A DNA stretch of 64,000 bases from Alisma plantago-aquatica (Eukaryota; Streptophyta; Magnoliopsida; Alismatales; Alismataceae): assembly GCA_963693085.1 (NCBI GenBank), contig OY856409.1, positions 299,254,558 through 299,318,557 on the forward strand, given 5' to 3'. The notes below the pieces were generated by a model, which did no database searches, was not told where the DNA came from, and was given only the letters and a program-made list of their open reading frames with translations. Every line of letters begins with the position of its first letter. Position 1 is the first letter of the stretch. Below are positions 34,999 to 45,005 of the stretch, piece by piece. Both the position numbers and the translations under genes were made by a program.

Positions 34999-35886
34999 AT
35001 GGAGGGAAATGGTGAAAAGTGCTTGGACAAAACCACTACATGCTGCAATTGGTGTTTAGGAACAAGCCACAAAACAACCGGATGCCCATGGAGATCAAAG
35101 GAAGAGGATAAGCACAAAGAATGCCTTATTGCTACAACTAGTGAAGAAGAAGAAGAAGAAGAGGTAAGTCTTTTTGATTTATCTAAAGAAGAACTAGTTG
35201 CTATTATTGAAGAAACACATAATAAATATGTTGAGTGCAAAAAGAAATTAAAGAAATCAAATAAGGAAAATGATGATCTAAATGTTAAACTTCTTGCTCT
35301 TGCATCTGAAAATGAGGATCTTAAAGAGGGAAATAAATTTTCTGATCTTAAGTTAAAATATATGGAAGCCGATTGCAAGCTCCTTTCTGTTGAAAATTCA
35401 AACTTACAGACTCAAGTAAACGATCTTCAAAAACAACCATTATTGTGCACCCATATAGATTATGACACTATTGTTAAAGAAAGAAATTTATTGTCATCAA
35501 ATCTAGACCAAGCAAAAATAGACATTAAGAAAAGAATGGATGAGATTGCCAAGCTACAACAACAAGTTCGTAGTTTGAATAACCATGGCATTCTTGATCA
35601 AATTCTAGATAATCCCTATCAACAAATTGGGAGAAGGGGACTAGGTTACAAGCCTAAAGGAAAATCTCATCAACAACCTAGTCAGAGAAAGTCACAAACC
35701 CAATCTATATATGTACCTAAAAGGACATCCTCACCCAATGACAACATAGGACACAACCATAGAAAAAGATATGAAGTTGACTCAATATGTTGTCATTACT
35801 GTTTGCGCCTTGGTCACTATTCATTTTCATGTCCTTATAAGAGAAAAGATGTAGAGTTAGTTTGGGTTCCAAAACCTCCAAACTAA
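34999..35886 (+). CDS. Gag-like nucleocapsid protein of element B (CCHC, coiled coil, CCHC)
   Basis: Intact 295-codon frame. The first knuckle, CNWCLGTSHKTTGC, lies at residues 16-29, followed by an acidic TSEEEEEEEVSLFDL patch. A coiled coil rich in Lys/Glu/Asn/Leu spans about 60-200. GRRGLGYKPKG lies near 215, and the second knuckle, CHYCLRLGHYSFSC, near 263. The tail is WVPKPPN. It corresponds to the C-terminal half of copia (SIRE/Tork-like) gag; the capsid domain is absent and the start is 33 bp after the primer site. The frame is open in both A and B despite sequence divergence, which argues that the protein matters for mobilisation, probably RNA binding and packaging into a partner's particles (inference). 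Confidence 0.88.
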   Translation: MEGNGEKCLDKTTTCCNWCLGTSHKTTGCPWRSKEEDKHKECLIATTSEEEEEEEVSLFDLSKEELVAIIEETHNKYVECKKKLKKSNKENDDLNVKLLALASENEDLKEGNKFSDLKLKYMEADCKLLSVENSNLQTQVNDLQKQPLLCTHIDYDTIVKERNLLSSNLDQAKIDIKKRMDEIAKLQQQVRSLNNHGILDQILDNPYQQIGRRGLGYKPKGKSHQQPSQRKSQTQSIYVPKRTSSPNDNIGHNHRKRYEVDSICCHYCLRLGHYSFSCPYKRKDVELVWVPKPPN

Positions 35887-35899
35887 ATGAACAAAATCA

Positions 35900-35952
35900 A
35901 GTTGAGATATGACCAAAGACATTAGTTGCATATTTCTATGTCTATCTCAACT
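35900..35952 (+). other. Stem-loop just downstream of the gag stop codon, element B
   Basis: AGTTGAGATA (35900-35909) pairs with TATCTCAACT (35943-35952), leaving a 33-base loop. It lies 13 bases after the gag stop. Element A keeps the same structure at the same place. Confidence 0.65.
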
Positions 35953-36600
35953 CTACATAATTACAAATATAAATGAAATTAATATTAGTTTGTTCCCTAG
36001 ATGATTTAAAGTCTAAGTCAAATGAAAAGAAAATTCCTATTTTCATATGATTTTTCGTAAAAGTATTTTCTGGTCTATTCATATACTAATTATAATGGAA
36101 TTATCATTGTAAGCTTTATACCATGCTTTCATCATTGGGTGCACATAGAAAATTGTATGCAAGCAAGCAAAATAACTTATTAGTTATATGTTATTGCTTG
36201 CAACAAAATCTCTAACTCAGTATCTTTGAAATAATTAATTGTGTCTCCAATTAAGTAGTATGCTTCAACTTGATATTTATACAGATATTAGACTCAATAT
36301 ATTCAATCTGAAAAATCTGCAAAATTTGCCTCTTGGTCAAAATAAAACTTGACTAAGGGGCGCTATGGTCGTAGTCAAGGGCGACCTAAAATAAGCTTCG
36401 AAAAAAAAATTGCTTATTTTGGAAATACTCTTTTTGGACCTAATCTTAATATAAATTTTTCTTGAAAATTAAATCATTTGTTATCATTTAAGCCTTAAAT
36501 TATCCCAATATTACTCCCTTAGAATATCCATATAAATGCTCTACAAAAATAATCTACCTTTTGCATTAAAAAATCAGCTTTAAAATTCTTACTCAGTAAG
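35953..36600 (+). other. Non-coding spacer after gag, element B
   Basis: No ORF. The stretch 36300-36470 (with CAAAATAAAACTTGACTAAG and CTAAAATAAGCTTCG) aligns to element A at about 985-1110, after which the two elements diverge. This marks the left boundary of the extra block in B, near 36460. Confidence 0.65.
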
Positions 36601-36603
36601 TCT

Positions 36604-36908
36604 GTCGGTCGACGAATTCTTCGACCGAGACCCTCTCGGTCAGCTCACCTCTCTCGACCGACAGAATCTAAACAGACTTAATATCGGACGAACTTTCGGT
36701 CGACAAATGCTCGACCGAGGCAATGTCGGTCGACAATAGTTCGACCGAGAAATAGCCGTTGGATACGACCGTTGTAAACCGACCGTTATGACCGTTTATG
36801 ACCGTTATTTGACCGTTGGGGAGCCGAGTGGCGCGTCTGCAACACGACCGTTGCGGACGCTCGGTCGACGAATCGTCGACCGACCTGGTCGCTGGAATGT
36901 TATAAAAG
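36604..36908 (+). promoter_or_regulatory. Internal promoter-like region of element B (palindromes, MYB cores, TATA)
   Basis: Five CGGTCGA/TCGACCG palindromes lie at 36604-36629, 36634-36663, 36695-36719, 36725-36750 and 36860-36883. Six copies of GACCGTT start at 36767, 36781, 36790, 36800, 36811 and 36846, several spaced 9-11 bp (one DNA turn). Exact MSA consensus matches occur on the minus strand at 36753-36763 and 36810-36820. A TATAAAAG box is at 36901-36908, followed by a pyrimidine-rich leader and an ATG in good plant context (ACAAATGGC) at 37045. The arrangement mirrors the LTR promoter. No transcript evidence. Confidence 0.65.
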
Positions 36909-37044
36909 GGGGCAAAAACGGGTCACCTACTCACACTTGCATACTCTTGCTTCCATAGTCCCTCTCTAGTGCATTTTCGTGCTACTCTTCAACATCCTCA
37001 TCCTCCAACCTTCCTTGCTTCTTCTCTACACTCAAGTAACACAA

Positions 37045-38424
37045 ATGGCCTCATCATCAGCTGCCCGTGGGAAGAAGAAGGTCGCCGGAAGGAAAGGAAG
37101 GGAAGCTCGGGAAGCTACTCCACCACTGACGATCATCAACGACATCGCCTTCGTCGATGGAGATGCTGGTGATCGGTATCTACGGCTTTCCTCCAAAGCT
37201 CCTCTTCCACGATGACCAGTCGAAGTCATGGACTTCATCAACATCATCGATCTGGAGGATCTCTTTGAAGTACAAAAGTTGAAGGACTTCATCAATCCCT
37301 CTTTCCCTTTCTATTCCACTAAGGTAGTCAACGAATTTTATGCCAATCTCATATCCCATACTGAAAATGAAACCACTTTCTTGTACACCATGGTCAATGG
37401 GCATAGCCTTAAATTTACCGAAGGGGATATTCTTGACATGCTAGAAATTGACATAGATGAATACCAAGATTCCCTTGATCTCACCACCGGAAATCCACTA
37501 AATCAACTCTCCCAAGATGATCATACCATTAGCCTTAGTGACATAAAAAGAGCTATTTTTCAATCCAACACTACTTGTCATGAAGATAGGGGAACCTACT
37601 ATGCTATAAATCTCAAACCAGCCTGTAGGATTGTAAATCTCATTGTTTCTACAAATATTCACCCTAGAGCCAACAAATCTGAAGTTCCAATATTCCGTAT
37701 GTGCCTCATTTATGCCATCATAAACCGCATTCCCACAAACTTCATCCGTATAATTCTTAAAAACATGATTGAGGTTTCTGGAAACCCACCATATGCGGAT
37801 TTCGTTTGCCAAATTACTCAACATTTTCTTAAAACAAACATTGAGGATATGGGATATACATGGGAGCGTCGACCACAAAAGATAAGTAAGAATACCGTAG
37901 AGAAAATGGGAATAGATTTTGGTCACAAAAGGGCTAGAGTAGAAGGAGAAACATCTCATCAGGACATACCACCACCTCCTCCTACTACCCTACCACAAGA
38001 TCCCATTCAAAATACTCTTACTTATATTGCTGGCTCCCAATATCACCTTAGTAGACAATTAGACTACAATCATCATGCCATGACATATTTAAACCAAAGA
38101 ATGCAAACCCTTTCCCCAAACCAAACTGATGAATATCCATATTATTTAAATCCAGGCATGCTCAATCCATACAATCCTTCGTACAACTACTATCAAACTC
38201 CACCTCCACCATCCATGGATCTAACACATACTCAATTTTCATCTATGCAATTGCAAGATATTGTTGCTCATTTCCGATTTGACTGAGTTCCTACATTCTT
38301 GGAAGCATATGCTTTAACCAAGACGAAAGCTCTAGATTGGCAAACCTTGGTCCAATACTATGGAACTGAGCCATTTATTGGGAAAGATCCGGACGTTGAT
38401 GTAATTCTTAAATCTTTCCAGTGA
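37045..38424 (+). pseudogene. Second ORF of element B: putative plant transposon protein, two in-frame TGA codons
   Basis: From the ATG at 37045 the frame encodes a basic, NLS-like start (ARGKKKVAGRKGREAR) and stops at TGA 37213-37215. It reopens in the same frame (next ATG 37228) for 352 codons to TGA 38284-38286, then continues for 45 codons to TGA 38422-38424. The middle part has FYANLISHTENETTFLYTMV, NGHSLKFTEGDILDMLEI and a helical region. It resembles the putative plant transposon protein domain (Pfam PF20167, from memory). A Pro/Gln/Tyr-rich tail follows (IPPPPPTTLP, YQTPPPPSMD), and the extension after the second stop reads ALDWQTLVQYYGTEPFIGKD. Function unknown. Either a recent pseudogene or a readthrough product. 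The longest uninterrupted part is 37228-38286. Confidence 0.7.
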
Positions 38425-39068
38425 GTGTTGGAGTAATATTAGTTGTAAATGACTTGCTTTGAATGATTGTTATGGATTACTTCTGTATGATGTGTCAATC
38501 TTTCCATGCTTATTAATGAAATTGTTTATCCTTTTGTTGATTTGGATGGATATCTTTTCGCATGTGAGACATCTTGTAAATAAACAGATTATAAAGACTA
38601 TTATTGTAGAGCATACAAAATAAAGGGAGAAATAAATAAAACCTTGTGGCTAAATTGATAATGATCTATGACAAACAGTTCTCCAGAAACATTCTCGGTC
38701 GAGTCACTAGTCGACCGAGAACACTGTCGGTCGAGAAATCGTCGACCGAGCAGGTCTCTGTTGTCAAGTCTGAAATAATTCTGCTGCAAATGATTGCTCA
38801 TCAAATAATTTTAAACCAAGGATGCATGTTGAACATCATTTGTGAAACAGAGTATTTTTTTTATGCATATGGACACTCTTCAAACATATTGCAAAGCATT
38901 TAAGTCTTTATTTGGGATATCTAAGGGGGAGATCATAAAAACAATCTTTGACCATTTGATTGAAGAAGCTTACAAAAACATTGTAACCACCATGTGTAGC
39001 TGGAAATTTTCATTCATTATAAAGAAATTTATGAATTTATTGAAAATGGTATCTTGCACTTGAAGGAC
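38425..39068 (+). other. Non-coding region after ORF2, element B
   Basis: It contains two CGGTCGA/TCGACCG palindromes (38693-38721 and 38725-38751) and no supported ORF. At about 39060 the alignment to element A resumes, marking the right boundary of the extra block. Confidence 0.6.
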
Positions 39069-39085
39069 CTCTCTACCCAAAACAG

Positions 39086-39250
39086 GGCTTAACATCCCTT
39101 GCATTTGGATGGAGACATTTTTATGTACTCTAAGATTAGAGGATTCTCATTTAATTTAGGGCTTAACATCCTTTGATAAATGAGAAATAAATATACATTC
39201 ATCATACGCTTAAGGGAATCTCATATCATTTCAAGGCTTAACATCCTTTG
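39086..39250 (+). repeat. Three-unit tandem repeat with GGCTTAACATCC core, element B
   Basis: GGCTTAACATCC(C/T)TTG occurs at 39086-39101, 39160-39175 and 39235-39250, a 74-75 bp period. The flanks share TCTCAT and AAATGAGAAA-type words. Element A carries the same three-copy arrangement. Confidence 0.75.
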
Positions 39251-39315
39251 CAAATGATTGAGAAACAAATTGTGGATAAATTAGATAAAAATCCATGTTT
39301 CTAATAGGATATCTA

Positions 39316-39568
39316 TTTAAGGGGGAGCATAATATTAAGGGGGAGAAGAAAAATAAAATATTCAACTTGGATATCTTTTTGAAATGACAAAGGGGGAGAA
39401 AGAATATAAAAATCAAAAATATAAATGAGTTTCATAACATCTTGGCCAGCACTCACTTGCAAAACATAAATGGATACAAAAGGTAATTTTCAGGTATGAA
39501 ACTCACATGCTTTATATTTCCTTATTTCATATTTAGGAAATGTTTGTCATCTTCAAAAAGGGGGAGAT
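39316..39568 (+). other. Polypurine tract of element B and extra PPT-like runs
   Basis: AAAAAGGGGGAGAT at 39555-39568 abuts the 3' LTR and is the functional polypurine tract by position. Similar AAGGGGGAG runs lie near 39318, 39337 and 39391. Element A has matching extra runs. Confidence 0.75.
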
Positions 39569-40989
39569 TGTTGGATAAATTGGATATTATGATAAATCCC
39601 TTTGTTTCGATGATGACAAACATTTCATTCTTATTAATCTAACGAGCTACTTGAGTGTGCAGGACTAAGATGGATGGAAAAGCAACTAGGGAAAATCCCC
39701 AAGCTAAAATGTTTATATTTTCATGCAATGTAATCATTGTTGTAAAAACTTGTACAAATATATAATGTACAAGTACTTAGAATTGCATGTAAATCAAGCG
39801 TTAGATTTTCCCTAGCCAAACACCATAGTTAGACATGTCATCCCATTTAAATAGGATCATTTTTGCACACTCACACATATAATTAATGCCTAAATTGAAA
39901 CCTTGAAACAGGATCATTCTCGGTCGACAAACTCCTTGACCGAGACACTCTCGGTCGACAATCTTCTCGACCGAGAAAGATCCAAAGTAGCCGTTAGCCA
40001 CAACAAACAAGTTAGTTGGCAGTTGAAGAAAGACGTTGCAAATCACTTGTTCCAGAGAGCCTGTCGGTCGACAAAAGTTCGACCGAGTAGGTGTCTCGGT
40101 CGACCATTTGTCGACCGAGATGGTCTCTGACAGCAACTGCAGAATAAAGTAATTAGCCGTTGTTAAAGCAACAACTTTGTACCTAACGGCTAGTTAAACA
40201 CTTAGAAACCCCTAGAAGTTGTCTAGAACGTCCTTAAGCATACTTAGGCCATTCCTATAAATAGGACAAGCCATAGGACACTAGAATTCACTTGTTACAC
40301 TTGAGAATACACTTGAGCATACTTGAGCAATCTATTGCAAGCAATTTGAGCACTGTGATCATTTGTCTACATTCTCCTTAGCTCAATCTCGTGTCCTATA
40401 GGCTAGATTCTCCTATCCACAACAATCACAAGTTCACACACTTGGCTAGGAGATCTATATGCTTGATCTAGGCATATCAAGCCTTGGGCTTAAAGGATAA
40501 GTTGTAATTTCCTTTTTCTTTCTTGTTCCTTTTTATCTTTTGTACTCTCCTTGCTACTCCTAGGGTTGGAGGCTGCGGATTGGAGAGGGTTGACTTCTCA
40601 GGTGGAGAAGGGGACTTCAAGCTACTTCAAGAAGGCTATCGCAAGGGAAGCTACTTCAGAAGGCTGGTGCAACGGGAGTTGGTGCATCTACTTCAAGGGA
40701 AGGCTGCTTCAAGGTTGGCGATTACTTCTAGGTGAAGGCTGCTTGAAGGGGTTTTGGAAAAGTGATTGTATTTTATGTAAATTCCTTGAGAGTTAATAAA
40801 ATAAATTTCTTTTCAAATCCCGGTTGGGTAAGCAACCGGGTAGTGGACTGACGGCTATAGTATTTGCTATAGTTGGAACCACTCTAAACCTTGTGTCTCC
40901 TTGTCCAATATTTTCATTGTGGTTGTTTGAGTTCAATAATTGTTAAATTATCTATAAAACTCTATTCACCCCCCCTCTAGTAGTTTTCA
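39569..40989 (+). repeat. 3' LTR of element B (1421 bp)
   Basis: It has the same length as the 5' LTR and about 11 substitutions by eye. It carries the palindrome array (39919-40120), one intact MSA site (40182-40192) and the TATA box (40256). It is followed directly by the AGTCA target duplication. Confidence 0.96.
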
Positions 40990-40994
40990 AGTCA
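40990..40994. repeat. Target site duplication, right copy (AGTCA)
   Basis: Exact copy of 33526-33530. Confidence 0.93.
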
Positions 40995-42095
40995 AACCTT
41001 ATTCATGAGTGAAATCCTATTCTAAGGGCATCCAATGTGTGTGATCCTATAGGTCCCAAATTACATTGGCAATGAATGTCCATAACTAGATTAATATATC
41101 AATGTCCATAACTAGATTAAGATATCAAAAATAACAAGTGATATCAAGCAACACATCATTTCTACCCAATTAATTGCAAAATTGGAGAACATCTTCAATC
41201 GAAAATGTATGATTAGTGTTAGTGTGATCATATAGTTCCTTTGTTTTTGAATCCAAATTGAATTGAGGCAAGGAATCATCATCCTCTTAATATACAGTCC
41301 ATGTTCCTTAAACTAGAATAGATTGTCTGAGATGCAAGTGATCTCACATATCATATATTTATTCACATGAGTATGGAAATACATTTATCATTCTCACTTA
41401 TCAACTATCTAGGATATCAACTCCAGCATGAGGGACAAATCACATCTACATCACTCACAGTCAATCCCCATGTGTCACAACATACCTGAACATGACATTT
41501 ATGGTGACCCTTATTCAAGGTCACATTGGATGGAGTCAAAGTACATTGAACAACATGTGATTAGTGTAGTGACTTTAGGTATAAGAACCACAATCACCAC
41601 TATCACTATGAGACCTGATTCTGACTACCATTCAATGGTTTCCATGTATCACTCTCAATGTGGGTCTGTTTGATACACTGTTCTCTAACGAGCACCTATG
41701 TATTTGGATTGATATCATATATCATGACAAATGATATCTTTTCATCAGTCAACACACATTCTAGTCTTAGGTATTATTGTTGTCTATATTGCTTCCTCAA
41801 CAATATCTGACTAGGGACATAGTAAGAATGTATATAGTATTATCATACATATGATCTCATTATTCAGGTCCTCAACTTGAAGACATATTTCATCGAGCAA
41901 TATCGTTCTTTTATACATCTTTCATGTTATACAATCATCTTATGATTGAAAAAACATATAGATAAAAGATTTCCACTATTATTATCAAAATATATTACAT
42001 GATTCCTCATTACAATCATTGTATGACTAGCTCTTTGGGCATACATACCAATAGACTCCCACTTGCACTTAGATCCAGTCACCCATGAATTTAAT
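40995..42095. repeat. Remainder of the copia-type LTR split by element B
   Basis: Positions 41020-41480 align, with divergence, to 28090-28480. No coding sequence is convincing; the ORF near 41.43-41.67 kb lies inside this repeat. The left part of the same LTR should be the sequence just before 33526. Confidence 0.5.
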
Positions 42096-44091
42096 TGTAA
42101 CACCCTAAAATTTTGAACCTTATAAAATGACCCTAATTTGAAACCCTAATTTGTTTTGTTTCGAAATTGATGATTACAACATATAATAATGGGATGGAGG
42201 ATCTCAAATGTGTTACATAAACTAAATTTGAAAACTTTTTCCCTAAATTGAAAACTTAATATCATCAATTTAGGCCTAACTGTTGAATATTTGGAATTTA
42301 GGGTCTAATATGAAATTTACCCAATCCATGTTCTTTTTATGGCCTCAAAATTTTAATATAAGTTGGTTTCGATAATTTGTGAAGTTTTCCAAAATTTTAC
42401 CCCCAAATTCATTCTAAGTAACCCTATATGATTAATTAAATGTTTATCCTAAAAAGAGAGATATGATAACCTAAGTTGGGCAAATAAGGAAACTAACCCT
42501 ATTTTTTGGGTTCCTTGTGTCCCAATTAAGTAATACATGAAATTTGAGAGATTTGGACTTTCCTAGCTACTCCAATTTGAAATAGTAAATAATTAACCTA
42601 AATCTAATAAATAAATCCTAGTATACCTATCCTATAACTATTGAACTTTGGTCTAGCCAATTTAATGTTTTGTCAGATGACCTCTTTGAGTCCAGGTCAG
42701 ACTCTTGGGTATCTGAGAATTGAAAGTCCCTTTCCCTCACCTGAATTCCATTGTAATGGGCCTCTACATGTATAGTGTTGATCCCCCTCCAAGATACCTC
42801 TCTCTACTCGATGACACCAGATTCCGAGAACGATTCCACCATCTCTGGGATATCTCGAATCACCTGATCCTAGATATGATAGAATTCTAAATACCAGACA
42901 CCCCAGTCCACTAGATCCTTCAATGTCTCACTAAAACTCAACCTCCAAGCAATACCCAACTCTCTATGGACCTCCATCTATATAAATCAACCCCCAAATA
43001 GATTGAGGGACATCCTAGAACTACTTCCTCTCATTTTTGTTCCCTCTGGCACTCCCGATTTCTATTTCCCACTTGGTTGTTACCGACGACCAAAGTGGTG
43101 TTCTTCGCCAGTCCTTTGATCTCAGGAACAACCTTCAGTGCTTATGGAAGATCCCAGGAAGCCCCCAAGGAACTTGGTCGGTGGTCTTTTCCACTACAAG
43201 CAAAGGTATCAACAATATACCCTTTCTCCCCTTTTGTTTTTGGGCCGATGATTGTTGTTTTCCCCTTCCCCTATTCCTTCTCTACCCCTCCATGGGGGCA
43301 AGGATATCTTAGGCTCCTGACCGTCGAATGACCAGGTTTGGGCTCGTCAGATTTGTCGAGCCATAAGGAAGGTGCTCACCACCTTGGTTCTTCATGAAAG
43401 CGTCGAGATCCCAGTTTAGTTCCCCAAATGATATTGTTCTTCTTGTGGTTCATTATTGTTCTTCAGTGCTCTGGGAAAGAGCAATCCCAATTGCCAAATT
43501 TCATTTTTACCCTGAAGGTTTGATATGGTCATCACGAAAGCATGGGCCTTTTTGACTTTTTAATCTCACCCCCTGCCGCTGACGCGTTTAGAGAATAGCT
43601 GGGACTAGGTCCCAGGTGGCCAACCATGATTGGACCACCTCACCAGGGCCCAACTCTTTGATGGGTAATTATACTAGCGTGTATTTTCTTCATTTTCGAA
43701 TTGGTCAGATTGTAGAAAGTTCATATCTTTTTATTGGTACGTCCAATGGGGTCAAGTTATATGAATTTTGCTTAGTTTTTTGAGATCTACAAGATGAAGT
43801 AAGTTTCAAAGCCTATTTTGACACCAAATTTCCCTATTTTAATCAAGAACTCTAAAACCCTAGAAATTAAGTTGAATATTTATTATTAATGAATTATAAT
43901 TGTTATAACATGGTAATTAGGGTTTCTTAACCCCAAGAATGACATTAGGGTTTCCTAAACCTAAAAGAGCAACTAGGATCTTCTCTAATAGAGAGGTAAG
44001 TGGTCCATGCACTTTGAACATGATTATTGGTTGATTTTCAGTATATGTGTGCAATGAATGCTATGAATGTATTATTCACTATTTCAATAGT
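42096..44091 (+). repeat. Gypsy-type LTR fragment, target of the LINE insertion
   Basis: It begins TGTAACACCCTAAAATTTTG, the usual start of plant Del/Tekay-type LTRs. A TATATAAA box lies at 42979-42986, 883 bp in, followed by pyrimidine-rich leader sequence. That distance equals the one in the 6.5 kb LTRs (888 and 883 bp). No gene is recognisable. The far end of the LTR is not in view because the LINE begins at 44092. Confidence 0.6.
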
Positions 44092-44121
44092 TTTTTTAGT
44101 AAAGTCGGGAGGCTATTTAAT

Positions 44122-44931
44122 TCAATTCGCCCTCCCCGATGTGAGATAAATTAAAAACAAGATATCATCACTAAGTAGGTTGCAAAAATAAAACATGGCA
44201 GTACTACTACCATTACATGGGTCTCTACCAAATGAGTCTATGACCTCCTTGGGGGGTTGGGCATACTCGATGTATGCCATATTGTTTTTCAGATAAAATT
44301 TTGCTAGCTGATCAGCCACAACATTCACTTCTCACCTCACATGCACAACCTGCCGGCCTAGATGCAGTAGTCTCTTGATCTTGCAGACCTGCTTGGCGTA
44401 CATAGGAGCTGCTGACTCCATTTTCTGTATCATCTTGACAGCAGTCAGGGAATCAGACTCCACAATGACCATGTTCAGTTGGTTGGTATTGGTGATCTCC
44501 AAGGCAAGGCTTATCCCTTCCAGTTCTATTTTTGTCACATACACAATACTCAGTCTCAAAGCTACTCCTCCCATCAACTTCCCTTATGCACTCCTCTCCA
44601 CAGTAGCACAACAAGCTTTCTTCTCTTTAACAACTGCATCAGAGTTGAACTTCACCTCACTGGGTTCTGGGTATGTCAACGCTTGAGGGCCGGAAGCCCT
44701 TACCACGAGAGAGTGCATTTCAGTGCCGCAGACAACCTCCAACTGATAGTCAACCTCCCTTCTAATAAACCTTACCTGCTGCAAGATATTAGACGCAATA
44801 TTATCGAAGATTTGCCTATTCCTGGTCTTCCAAATATGCCAGCAAGTGGTCAAAGCAATGTGCTGGGCTTCCCCCCTAATTTTCAGCAGGTCATGCACCC
44901 ATTGCTTTTTTTTGTAAAATTGGGTAAGCAT
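44122..44931 (-). pseudogene. LINE RNase H domain (RVT_3 type)
   Basis: The minus strand gives SEVKFNSDAVVKEKKACC (first acidic site), ELEGISLALEITNTNQLNMV and VIVESDSLTAVKMIQKM (second and third sites). Then comes the C-terminal HVR*EVNVVADQLAKFYL, where TGA replaces an expected Arg codon near 44329-44331. The domain follows RT, as in plant L1 elements that acquired an RNase H. A frame change separates the first segment (to 44584) from the second. Confidence 0.82.
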
Positions 44932-45005
44932 ATTTCAAAAAACCCCGGAGGGGACAAAGCTACAAGCCACACCCAAACATGGGACTACATACTCTTAAGA
45001 ATTGG

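Larger units (their letters stand above)
33531..40989 (+). mobile_element. Complete young gag-only LTR retrotransposon, element B
   Basis: The element is 7459 bp with two 1421-bp LTRs (TGTTGG...TTTTCA), perfect AGTCA target duplications, a tRNA-Met primer site (34954-34965) and a polypurine tract (39555-39568). It has a gag-like gene (34999-35886) and a second, interrupted ORF (37045-38424) behind its own promoter-like region. I count about 11 differences between the LTRs (about 0.8%), so the insertion is recent. No protease, integrase, RT or RNase H is present. The family is shared with element A (1-4993). An autonomous partner is expected elsewhere in the genome. Confidence 0.95.
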
